A stretch of 64,000 nucleotides of DNA from Gordionus sp. m RMFG-2023 (taxonomy: Eukaryota > Nematomorpha > Gordioida > Chordodea > Parachordodidae), in the NCBI RefSeq assembly GCF_954871325.1, contig NC_088778.1:31136730-31200729 (forward strand). Direction: 5' to 3'. Both the position numbers and the translations under genes were made by a program. Of this stretch, positions 1-11,480 are shown piece after piece (within the stretch, counting starts at the first letter, position 1; each line of letters starts with the position of its first letter). The notes beneath the pieces are model-generated. The model saw only the letters and a list, made by a program, of their open reading frames with translations, did not search any database and was not told where the DNA came from.

Positions 1-683
1 ATTACATACTCCCATTTCCTTCAACATTTTATCGACAATAATGCACTGAGGTATATTATAAGCTTTAAAACAAAACATCATAACGTAAAAATGCAAAGAT
101 TCCGATGAAAAAAAACTATTTTATTTATCATATTACTCTTTTTATTTAAATATATATATATTTTATTTTCTCTTTTTTTTTTTTTTTACCTTGTATAATT
201 TTGTAAATTTGGATAAAGTTTTGACTATCGAAAAGAAAAGTCAAAAAAATTTTATATGTCCTTTTATCATCTCCAATATCGAACGACGAATTTTCTTTTT
301 ATTTTTACAAAAGAAATCAAGGTAATTTAATTTTTTTTTTAAAACTTTTATTATTTAACTTTATTTTATTTTTTTTAAAGAGAAAGAAAAACGAAAAACG
401 TACCACCCTAACTGGGGTACCATTTTAAGTAATGGTTAAGCAAGTTTGTTTTCAGTAATATAAATTTGAATTTTATTAATTACTTTAAAAATATAAAATA
501 ATAATAATAATGTATAATAATCGGCTGTATATATACTAAAACATTTCAATCAAAACATTTAAGTTAATAATCAAAAAATTTGAATAAACACAATATGTAA
601 CATTAATACTCAATTAGTTATTTTATAAAAACAAAACGAGATATTCAAATGATATAATAAATAAATATTCAAATTAATCAACA
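1..683. other. AT-rich, no gene seen
   Basis: Homopolymer-rich AT DNA. I see no open frame or repeat end that I can support. Confidence 0.5.
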
Positions 684-1012
684 ATATGTCTATTAAATAA
701 AACTTTTTAAAGTTCAATTTTTTATGTGAATAATGAATTCTAATGCCTAAGGATAATATTTATATAAAATATCAGTAATCTAATTTCATCAAACAAAAAA
801 ATGTGTAACGTGATTTTTCCAGAAAGTGGTACTAAAAACAGTTTATTTAAAATTTTTTTTTATTGGATTGCTCTATTCAATAAATGAACTTAGGTAAGGT
901 ATATATCATAAATATACACATCTTGACCATTTGAGAGAAATCGATCCAATAGATAAAAAGTCAAAGGGTGGTGGCCAGTCTTCAAACATGGGCAATTATG
1001 GCACATTTCCCC
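684..1012. repeat. Dispersed repeat, copy 1
   Basis: About 325 bp that recurs in reverse orientation at 45385-45704, ending at the sequence GGGAAATGTGCC on the minus strand. Both copies sit at places where the paralogous segment lacks it, so they behave like mobile DNA. Class unknown. Confidence 0.6.
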
Positions 1013-4000
1013 TACACATGATGTGAATTTTAGATAACTTTGTCGCAAACCTTTGTGTATTTCTTTATTTGAAAAATAGATTGATAAATTATTATAAAAT
1101 ATGAGTTCAAATGTTTTGAGGCAGTATTAAAATACAATTATTACCAGACACAACAAGATTATTGGACGAAGATATATTAGATGATATATTAATCATTCGT
1201 TATGACCATGATTTTATTGCAAATAAAAATATTTTATCAACTTTATATTTAATGTCATATAAAATAGGATTAAAAAATATTTAAAACTATTTATGGATAC
1301 CCTAATATCTGTTATCTACAGAAATGCTTTATTCCTGGAACATGAGCCTAATCTAAACTATATATCAAAAATTTAGCCACCCTAATTACGAAAGTAAAAA
1401 CCAATAAACATTACTGTATTACCACAAAATAATTAACGTTACATGTCTTTTATTATAATTACAGTAGTAATATCAAAAAAGATGGGCGAAAACAATAGAA
1501 ATAATAAAATATAGTATTATATATTTATAATCTCCGAAATCTATAAATATTACATCATTTTCGAATCAACTTCATGTTAACATTTTTGCAGTCTTTTTTG
1601 ACCATTATTTTTTTTTCTCTAAAATTATCTTGGGAGATTTCCATTTTTTTGCACATAAAAATATTTAAGATTAATAAAACCCAAAAATATGCGTTTTGTT
1701 TATTGTGCGATCTTTAACCTTATAAATTTGGGGTAGAGGAACAAATAGTTTCATGCTAGATTTATTTTGAAGTTGCTTAGCATCAGCAACAGAGATGTTA
1801 GTTTATTTATAAGAGATTAGCGATATTTTTTTTTTATCATACGGTATCAAAAATTAAATTACATTTCCTATACCTTTTTTAAACAAAAATTAAGTTTCAA
1901 CTAAAAAAAAATATTCGTTGTTATATAAAATAAAAACCTTCCCTTAATTTGTGTAAAGTTTCTCTCAAATCCATTGGCTACTATTCACTCCATGAAAATT
2001 CGGTTAAGTATAAAATGTCCGATATGCCACAATTATAACTTTATAAGATTCTCAATAAAGTATTTTTTTTAAATCTATTCTGTTGGAACTAATTAGGACT
2101 CATCTCACTGAAAACTAGACCACGTTATTATTATGTGATTTTAAGGAAAACAAAAAATTTGTTTAGGATTATATATCAGTTTATGGCTCCAGCAGCTCCT
2201 TTTCCGATTGCATTATTCAAACGAAAATTATAAATGAAATAAATATTTTTTAACTGATTACATTCTAAAACCATTGATTCAAATGACACTGGTATCTTGG
2301 ATCTGAAACGATAAATAACTTTAAAGATTGTAGCTCATCTCATCTAGAAACAGGAGTGCCCTCGACTGGTAGTATTTTTGTAGTTATTTTTAAAAAAATT
2401 TTATATTCCTTTTTTGAAGTATCTTTTATATATAGGATATCATATTGCCCAGTAGAATAATTGAAATCAGTCTTAAAAGTTAGTTTTGCAGTTTTCTAAT
2501 AATTGAATACACAGTTTTTAAATCAAATTATTAAGTGTTTAATTTATTGCAAAGCCCTAAGCTAATCGCAAACGTGGTTCACCAGCTTGGTATTAGGTCT
2601 TAGCCTGAACCGCATAATTCGGTAAAAATTGGCGATTTCGGGCCACTCAACGCCCTACCTAATCTAATACATTTATCCTTTTATTTATTAGCTTTCATTT
2701 ATTACCCATGTCAAGATATTATGTTAAAAAGTTGTATCCCCCTTCCAAACCCATCACTTAAACCTGAGGGCATAGATTTTATAAAACCCAGCAAAAGCAT
2801 AGATTAATAATAGTCTCACAATTCTTTTCATTAACTTTTAATATGAAAATAAGATACTTAAAATTCCTGAGTGATTTAGTATTTTTTTCTGAGAAATTTA
2901 ATGAAAAGATTCCAAGAAAATCAAAATTTTTACTTTGCGAATTCGTCTTTAAAAAAAATCTGAGAAATTTAGTATAAATCCGTAGCTTTAATTTTTTTTT
3001 TAATTCTGAGAAATTAAGCATGTTAGTTTAATTCTGTACGAAATTATAAGTATCATTTTATCGAAGAAAATTTTAGAAATATATAATTTTCGTTTTTACG
3101 TTTTATAAATAAATGATTTATTTTTTTTAATTAAAGTATTTTATCAAATTAAAATTAATCATTTGAATTGTTTTTAATGTGATATATTGTCAACATGGAT
3201 ATCAAAGGAAAGCTAATCAAAAGATAAATCGATTACATTGATACTCAAAACTCAATGGCAATAAGGAACTATTCAATATATATATATTACACATCAACAT
3301 GAGTATCAAATGAAACTAATACAAAGATCAATTTTCATTAAAGCTCATCTCTTCAGTGAGCATTGTTAGGGTTGGATGGGGGGGGGGGGTAAACAGCCTA
3401 ATATATTATATTGAAATTAGTATCAAATTAAAGCTGTAAAGGAGATCTATTGCTTATATTGATGCTCATCACTCCATGCCTTCAGGGTCAATGCGGTGGG
3501 ATTATAAGTTTCTTTGATTAAAACTTTTATCAAGTATTTTTAAATTACAAAATAACTTATTATTATTTTGAAAAGGGTCATTAGATTATATGGATAATTA
3601 TAAATATTATTCATTGTGGAATGTAGAAACTAAAAAAATTTTAAATTGGTATTTCATGAAAGCCAATATAAAGATCGACTGATATAATATTATAATTTTT
3701 ACTCATCACTACATCTTTAGGGATATCCTGACTTTCTATCATTTTAAACATGGGTTCTATGTAAAAGATTTATCGATGGAAATATTAAATATGATTGAAT
3801 GTTTTAGGGTAAACTGATCTGGGCGAATGGAGTTAATAATATACTGACATGGTTCTCAAATTAAAGCGAATAAAATTTTTGGTCTTCTTTGTTATTCATC
3901 ATTCTAGGTCTGGAGTTTGCAAATTATTTAACATTCATAATTTTAATATTATTAACATATTTTATTCTTAAATTTTTTAAACCTGGACGACTTTGTTTTC

Positions 4001-4127
4001 GACCAAAACTCGATGTATATCTCGTAAAATGGGAGGAAGAAATATATTAATGATACTTATAATAAATTCCTCCCTGGTATTGACAAAAATTCTGTGTAGC
4101 ACTTTCAAATGTGAGCATGGCTATCAC

Positions 4128-5795
4128 CTAGAGATGTAAAGGCAGAGAAATTTTCCGGGAAATAACTAGAAATTTCCCCGCAAATTTTAATATTTTCTCG
4201 GGAAATTTTCCACATTTTTTCCTTAATATAAATATAATATTATTAAAATTATGATTATACTTTATAAAATATAATATTTTATTTCAAAAATTAATGATTT
4301 ATGATTTAATTTACTATAATCATATATTTTAAAATAAATTTTATTTTTCTCGTGAGTCCTTTGTAACCATTGAGTGTGACTCCAAAAGCATAAAGGATAA
4401 GTTTTTTAAAAAAATTTTCAAAACTGCTTGAGAAATTGGGTGGTTCAGTTTTCCAGTGCAAGTGGTTGATACAAAAATTGAATATCAAGATTAAAAACCA
4501 TATTAATCGAACTATAATATTAAAATTGAACATCTTATTTTACCAGAAGTTAAATAATATATATTAAAAATTTTTTTAAAATAAATCTCTCAATATCGGT
4601 AGTATCATTTAAGACTTACACTAAAGAATTTAAACTTAAAATCAGCCAACCTCCCACCCTTAAATTAATAAAGTTATACTGAAATTCTAGGTTATTGGCT
4701 TTTGCTTTACCCGTCTTCTGTTGTTAGCCTATTGATGAGGATATTCTATGTATGTATATCAAATTTTAGTATTTAATAGAATAATATCCTAAACTAATTT
4801 AAATAATTATAAGAAAAATGCCAATCATTTTAATTGTATAAGGACATGACACTGTAACGCAACAAAATCTAACATAATTTGACATTTTTATGTCATAGTC
4901 CTTTTCAATTAGTAGGAAATAAATATTATATCAATTTTTTTTAAAATGAATGTCAGCCTATAAAATTCCATTAAGATATACAATTAGCAAAATATTATTA
5001 GAATTTGAATATAATCAATCAAAGAAACGGTTATTACTAAAAAATATTGAAAAAGATAAGATTCGATATGGTGAATATTGTAGTTATTTTTCACCATTTT
5101 TTAAAATCGATTTAAGTATTATATTCAAATTGAACTTTACGTAATTTAAAAATATATATTAAAAATATCATGCAAACTATTTGTAAAATAAAATCTATAT
5201 AAAATCTGTATAATAAAAAAAAATTAGTATAATAAATTGTATGTTGGGTGGAGGTCAAAAAAGGGAGCCGTGGATGGCAATGCAGTCAGATCTGCATATA
5301 TTAATAGAAATGCGCTGTCTGAGATAGAAGCCCCTTCCTGTGGGAAACCAGTGATGTCACGAATTTTTTTTTCCAAGGGATTTGAAGAAGGTTAGGGCAT
5401 GATTGCCAAAAAACCGGTTGTGTCGGATACTATAGGTATGAGATTGCAGTTAGTTAGGGAAGTGTATTTATTAATTTTAGAGTTTTCCGCTCGCACCAAT
5501 GAGTTGTTACTAAACGAGGGAGCGAATCGGTTGATGCGAGTATAATCCCATGCTAATGGAGTTCCATTACTCCAAGATTATAATAAAATTATTTTTTATA
5601 ATTATGAAATGCATTCTAATTGCCAAATTTTTTATAATTATGAAATGCATTCTAATTGCCTAATTTTTTACGCAAATATATTTCAATTTTTATGTAACTT
5701 TTATAATTGCCTTTTTTATATAATATATTTTTCGATATTAAATTATTTTAAAAAAATATATTAAAAATTTCCCTCAAAAAATTTTTCGCCTCTAG
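4128..5795. mobile_element. Degenerate hAT-like element in copy A1
   Basis: Left end CTAGAGATGTAAAGGCAGAG, right end TTTTTCGCCTCTAG, an imperfect inverted pair, with GGGAAATTTTCC-like subterminal motifs. The same left end is at 47241 in copy A2, so it inserted before the segmental duplication. No clean target duplication remains. Confidence 0.45.
5240..5585 (-). mobile_element. LINE (non-LTR) 3' coding fragment
   Basis: The minus strand reads a fragment with RINRFAPSFSNNSL, NKYTSLTNCNLIPIVSDTTG and, in another frame, a LRQRISI-like stretch. These resemble the C-terminal tail seen after the reverse transcriptase in some invertebrate LINEs (FAP... VPxxxETxG... QRxSxAIQRGN). It is GC-richer than its surroundings and absent from copy A2. 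It is broken by stops and frame changes and has no recognisable ends. Confidence 0.4.
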
Positions 5796-6712
5796 TCTTG
5801 CCCATATAATCTGCCCCTTCTTATTATTTTTTTTTGCTGAAACAGTGTACCTTTCACCACAAATTTAAACAATTCAAATCTCGAAATTAACAACGATTAT
5901 ATCTTGAAATAATACAATTGAACAAAATCTAAATAAAAATATCATTATTATAATCATATTTGATTACATGATACGTTGTTAAATATGTGTTGTTAATGTT
6001 TAAGTACGCTAAACTAAATAATTATCATCAAATATAATAATAGGTAAAACTTCTTAAATAAGTCCACTTAATAGATGTCCCTAAGGAATACCCCATTACA
6101 TAAAAAAATCTCTATGTGCTCATATGATATTATATTGAAATAGTATAAAAATAAGAAAATACAATATTAATATCTAACATTTGTAATAATTAGGTAATTG
6201 GATATAAAATTGTTAATATAAAAATATATCTGATTTAGGTTATCTTTACAAGCCAGAAAGTGTAAAGTTGATTTATTGAAATTTCTAGATGAAAGAGTAT
6301 ATATAATAATATAATTTCTTTAAATATTTTTTTATATAACATATTTTGGTTAGAAAATTTTATTTTAATATCTAATGAATTATAAATGGTTTAAAATTTA
6401 TGAAAAAATGGTTATAATAAGACTTTATTGGCCTAAATAATAATATATTTTTAATAATTATTGTAATTAATGGGATAATATAATATTATTATAAGATATA
6501 TTAAAAGTTTAAGATTTTAAGAAAATATATTATATTTTAGTAAGTTAATATGAATTAAGTTTTTGTGAAAATTTTAAAATTATTATGATAAATATTTATA
6601 TGGTTCTAGTTTCTTGTGTTCTTTGTTATGTAACTTCCGGTTTTATAGGATTACAATACCATTACTATCTACAAAAGGTAAAAATAAAATAAACTAGTCG
6701 ATTTTGGTAGTC

Positions 6713-7129
6713 ACTTGGCTTTCAGAAGTACTTTTAATTCCCGTAGTTTTCTGGCTTACAGTGGTTATGGTAGTAGGACGGTTTCCGGTTGTTCTTCGAC
6801 TTGCAGTAGTTCCTTGGCTTTGAGTAGTTTGCTGACTTTGAGTAAATTTTTGACTCTGAGTAGTATTCTGGCTTTCAGTGGTTTGTTGACTTTGGGTAGT
6901 ATTCTGGCTCTCAGTGGTTATTTGACTTTGGTTGAGTGTAGTTCTATGGCTTTCAGTAGTTCGTTGACTTTGTGTAGTTCTCTGCCTTTCAGTAGTTCTT
7001 TGGCTTTCAGTTGTCCGTTGGCTTTCAGTTGTCCGTTGGCTTTCGTTGACTGTAGTTCTTTAACTTTCAATAGTACGTTGGCTTTGGGTAGTTCTCTGGC
7101 TTTGGGTAGTTCTCTGGCTTTCAGTAGTT
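6713..7129 (-). pseudogene. Fragment of a fourth hexapeptide-repeat gene
   Basis: About 23 hexapeptide units lie in the minus frame, followed by a stop and a 3' flank (6580-6712) that resembles the flank after gene 2 at 24030-24100. The 5' edge at 7130 joins directly to DNA that in gene 1 lies in intron 5 near 53375, so the start of the last exon and part of the intron are missing. Several units are degenerate. This is probably a remnant of a further tandem unit. Confidence 0.7.
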
Positions 7130-7476
7130 AAAAAAATTGGTCCTATCATAATAAACTAGGCTTTGGAGGCCAAAGAATTTCTTTTGTTAAGACAAAAAAA
7201 ATATAAATTAAAGTATTTAAATATAATTACTGCGCGTTTATAGGGATGTTTTTCATAGTTGTCTATCTACCCCCCCCCCCCCCACCCGCTTCCTTAATAT
7301 AATTTTGTATTTTATAAGTATTTTTTAGCATTCTAATGGATTGAATTTGAAGATATAAATTTTTTATTAGCTTTTACAAATGGGATATACAAAAATTTTT
7401 TATTTCTGATTTTATAGTATTGATGTATGCTAAAAAGCAACGCATTCAGAAATTTAGGTGTTCTAAAAGAGAATAC

Positions 7477-7524
7477 TTGTATGAAGGTCTTAAATTTTGC
7501 TGACATGATATACATATGTTGGCA
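7477..7524 (-). other. Copy of the conserved intron-5 block in the fourth unit
   Basis: 48 nt, would encode CQHMYIMSAKFKTFIQ. It lies 5' of the array fragment 6713-7129, matching its place upstream of the last exon in the other units. Confidence 0.35.
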
Positions 7525-7934
7525 CTTTCCAGAAAAACAAAAGGTTTCATTTAGTTAGTATTATTGATTTTAACTTCATTATAATTTATTTTATTTTACT
7601 TAAAATTTTTAAGCTTATTTTTATTACTTTAAATAATCTGTTACTTTCTAAAACGTTAAAATTCTTTTTTTATATTATAATCTAAGTCACCATTAAATTA
7701 AAACAACTTTTATATTATTTATCATTTTTAGATTCTAATAACTAAAAATAACTTTTTTATATTTTGATTTTTTACTAACTTAAAGTTAAATGATTTTTTT
7801 TTCTTATTGTTTCTTTAATATACATATTCATCAATTGGAAATATATATACTGTAAAACATGCTATCATAATGATATATGAAATAAAATGTATCTGACGTT
7901 TAAATAAAAACTGTAATATAATATGTTCTAAATT

Positions 7935-10305
7935 TTCTCTTACCTTATTCTCTCTATTATTTGTATCGAATTCATTATTTATTTCATTATTTTTTATAGG
8001 ACAAATGTTATCCCTTTCCAATAATTGCATTGTGAACCTAATTTATTGATCCAGTCCCAACCCATTATGGTCTCAACCTTTTTCTCAACCACCCATAAAT
8101 TAAGACATATCTTTCTATTACCAACTATTACTCTAACTCTGGATTTAACCAAAATTTTGATCTCAGTTCCATCAAAATGTTTGACGTATATATTCCCTTC
8201 TTCGAGGATTTTTGAGGCCAAATTTCACGATATCTTTTATAAGACATGATGGAAATCACAGCTCCCGTATCGAACAACATCTCAATGTCCTTATTATATT
8301 TTTTAATGTTAACCCGAGGACATGAAGAGTGTTCCTTATTGCATCTCATTATTAACATATTATTATAATTGTTTGGTCTTTTATATTTTTTCCATTTAAA
8401 AAAATTTTCTTTTCTATTTATATTTTCAACTAAATTTTTATTTAATTTAATTCTGTTTGAATTTACCATCTGATACCTTCGTTACCCCTATACATATTGT
8501 GTTTGTAATTTACCCTCATGTATCTCGCTTGATCCTTCCCATATTCCCTAACTGCTTTACATTTATCATAAACATAATACCCTCTACGATTATAAATATT
8601 CAATTCATTATAAAACATATTATATAATTTATTATTAAAACAATGATATAATTTATTATTATTAATATGATTATTGGGTCCCTCGACCTCTTTATACCTC
8701 CTAGATTCATATAGTCAATTAAGGCAATTAATAGCTAAATGTCCTTCTTCTCTGCACTTAAAACAACGACGTTCCATCATTAATCTTGTTTAAATTCTTA
8801 TGTATTGTATATTTCCCTTTATTACAAATTGCAGATTTAAAATTTTTAGAATTTCTAATTGGGAAACCCTCACAAATATTTTTTTCATTAACATAACATT
8901 TATCCTCGGTATGTCCCTTATAACCACACTTATTACATCTCATACCCTCCAATACTTTATTCTTATTATAAAAACAATCCTGTTCCTTATGACCCCTACG
9001 ATCACATATTCTACAATTATTTATTAACTTATTTAAATCACGCGACATATCCCTTATTAAGTCCCTTTGTGTCTTTAATTCTTTTACAATCATATTTAAA
9101 GTATTTGATGTAAAATTAATACCTTGTGCTAACTCCTGTACCGAGTGTGTCTTATTATTTACCTCCTTTATACTTTTCTCCTGCATAATTGTCTTATTAT
9201 TACGTAACTCAATTAAAATTAATTGTCAAATATTTGTTGTGTTATCTCGATCTATAATCTCCCCTGACCTTATCTTCTTCTCTAAAGATTTATCTATATG
9301 ATTATATTTTCCATTGTCCGAAAATGTTTGTCCTATATGTGATTTATCACCTTGCAATTCCTTAAGAATTGAATGTAAAATATTTTGACCCGATATATCT
9401 ACTTCCTTAAATGTTAAATTATTTTCTGTTAATACCGGATTAATTATTTTATCAGTTTCCTACATTATATTATTTCTATTTTTATTTTGTATCTCTTGTA
9501 ATACTAAATGTAAAAGATTATTTTCATTATTTTGTGTTTTAATACTTAAAGAATTATTTATTTTATCTGATATATCTGATTTTTCTTTCCATGATTTTAC
9601 CTCTGAAAAATACCATTTAATTCTTTTCTTTTTAATCTCCTTAATTATTAATATAATAAAATATATTATTATTAAAATTATTAAAACAATAAATACAACG
9701 TTATTAATTAAATCATCCTATAATAATTTTTTTTTAAAATTTTCAACGTTTCTCACTTTAACCTTTTATTTAATTTATTATTTCTAAAATCTAAAAATTA
9801 ATCCTAATTGAATAAGATTTTATGTTACCATAAAAAATGCTTGTGTCCACATAAACCCCTATGTAAAAATTAACTATACGGCACCACATTAAAATGAAAG
9901 TAACGAAATACAAAAATTCTATTAGAAAGAAATAACGAAATACCAAAAATCTATATATATATTTTTTTTCCTCCTTTTTCCTTTTTTAAATATTAATTAT
10001 CCTCTTCACTTTTTAAATATTAATTATAGATCTTTCTTCCTTTCTTCTTTAAATATTAAATAATGAATCTTTTCTTCTCAAATATTTCTTTATTCATAAA
10101 TTTCCATAAAAATAATAAGTAATAGTATATACATAAATTTCTCTTTTTTAAAACAAAAATAAACATCTTTTTCCTTTGTTGCCACTGTAATTTTCTTTTT
10201 CCACAGAAATAAACAAAATATATGGCTAACAACAGGTTTGTAAATATATATAAATTAATTATAATCCTTTAAAATATAATGAATTTTTATCATCCTAATA
10301 CAACA
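7935..10305 (-). mobile_element. LTR-retroelement fossil (gag-protease part), probably Ty3/Gypsy-like
   Basis: A virus-like fossil on the minus strand. Its 5' edge at 10305 starts TGTTGTATTAGG, followed by a short presumed LTR to about 10182 and a TGG-type primer-binding site. Further in are a gag region with CCHC zinc knuckles (8720-9060) and a retropepsin-like segment with a DTGA motif (8290-8260 area). The element is broken in several places; no reverse transcriptase, integrase or second LTR was found. It sits inside the hexapeptide array of gene 3 and is therefore younger than that array. Bel/Pao is an alternative family. Confidence 0.65.
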
Positions 10306-10315
10306 GGGTAGTTCT

Positions 10316-11480
10316 CTGGCTTTCAGTAGCGTTGGCTTGTTCTTTGGCTTTTAGTAGTTCGTTGACTTTGGGTAGTTCTCTGCCTTTGGGTAGTTCTCTG
10401 GCTTTGGGTAGTTCTCTGGCCTTGGGTAGTTCTCTGGCTTTCAGTAGTTCTTTGGCTTTGTGTAGTTCTCTGGCTTTCAGTAGTTCGTTGACTTTGGGTA
10501 GTTCTCTGGCTTTCAGTAGTTCGTTGACTTTGGGTAATTCTCTGGCTTTCAGTAGTTCGTTGACTATGTGTAGTTCTCTGGCTCTCAATAGTTCGTTGGC
10601 TTTGTGTAGTTCTCTGGCTTTCAGTAGTTCGTTGACTTTGTGTAGTTCTCTGACTTTCAGTAGTTCGTTGACTTTGTGTAGTTCTCTGGCTTTCAGTAGT
10701 TCTCTGGCTTTGCGTAGTTCGTTGGCTTTGCGTAGTTCGTTGGATTTGAGTAGTTCTCTGACTTTCAGTAGTTCGTTGGCTTTGAATAGTTCTCTGGCTT
10801 TCAGTAGTTCGTTGACTTTGCGTAGTTCTCTGGCTTTCAGTAGTTCGTTGGCTTACTGTAGTTCTTTGGCTATTAGTGGTTCTCTGGCTTTCAGTAGTTC
10901 GTTGACTTTGTATAGTTCTCTGGTTTTCAGTAGTTCGTTGGCTTTGTGTAGTTCTCTGTCTTTCAGTGGTTCGTCTTTGTGTAGTTCCCTCAGTAGTTCG
11001 TTGACTTTGCGTAGTTCTCTGACTTTCAGTAGTTCGTTGGCTTTGGGTAGTTCGTTGGCTTTGGGTAGTTCGTTGGCTTTGGGTAGTTCGTTGGCTTTGG
11101 GTAGTTCTCTGGCTTTCAGTAGTTCGTTGACTTTGGGTAGTTCTTTGGCTTTCAGTAGTTCGTTGACTTTGGGTAGTTCTCTGACTTTCAGTAGTTCGTT
11201 GACTTTGTGTAGTTCTCTGGCTTTCAGTAGTTCGTTGACTTTGTGTAGTTCTCTGGCTTTCAGTAGTTCTCTGGCTTTGCGTAGTTCGTTGGCTTTGAGT
11301 AGTTCGTTGGCTTTGGGTAGTTCTCTGGCTTTCAGTAGTTCCTTGACTTTGCGTAGTTCTCTGGCTTTTAGTAGTTCGTTGGCTTACTGTAGTTCTTTGG
11401 CTATTAGTGGTTCTTTGGCTTTTAGTGGTTTTTTGGCTTTCAGTAGTTCTTTGTCTTTCAGTAGTTCTTTGTCTTAGTGT
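10316..11480 (-). repeat. 18-bp coding array of gene 3, about 64 copies
   Basis: Same hexapeptide unit as in gene 2 but more heterogeneous, with irregular units near 10960-11000. It is abruptly ended by the LTR-retroelement at 10305. Confidence 0.9.

Larger units (their letters stand above)
1013..6600. repeat. Intergenic segmental duplication, copy A1
   Basis: Largely collinear with 41520-51555 (copy A2). Matching landmarks are 1020-1240 with 41530-41720, 2700-3060 with 44950-45350, and 3200-4130 with 46080-47240. The copies differ mainly by transposon insertions. It lies downstream of one gene unit and upstream of the next. No convincing gene of its own was found. Confidence 0.75.

Noticed and set aside
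3378-3390. Poly-G tract (and poly-C at 7270-7283) as regulatory or G-quadruplex sites
   Set aside because: Single homopolymer runs without repetition or conservation in the paralogous copies; probably simple-sequence noise.
8025-8249. Plus-strand open frame opposite the retropepsin region
   Set aside because: Antisense shadow of the retroelement fossil.
10332-11477. A 381-codon plus-strand frame over the gene 3 array
   Set aside because: Antisense shadow of the coding array, as for gene 2.
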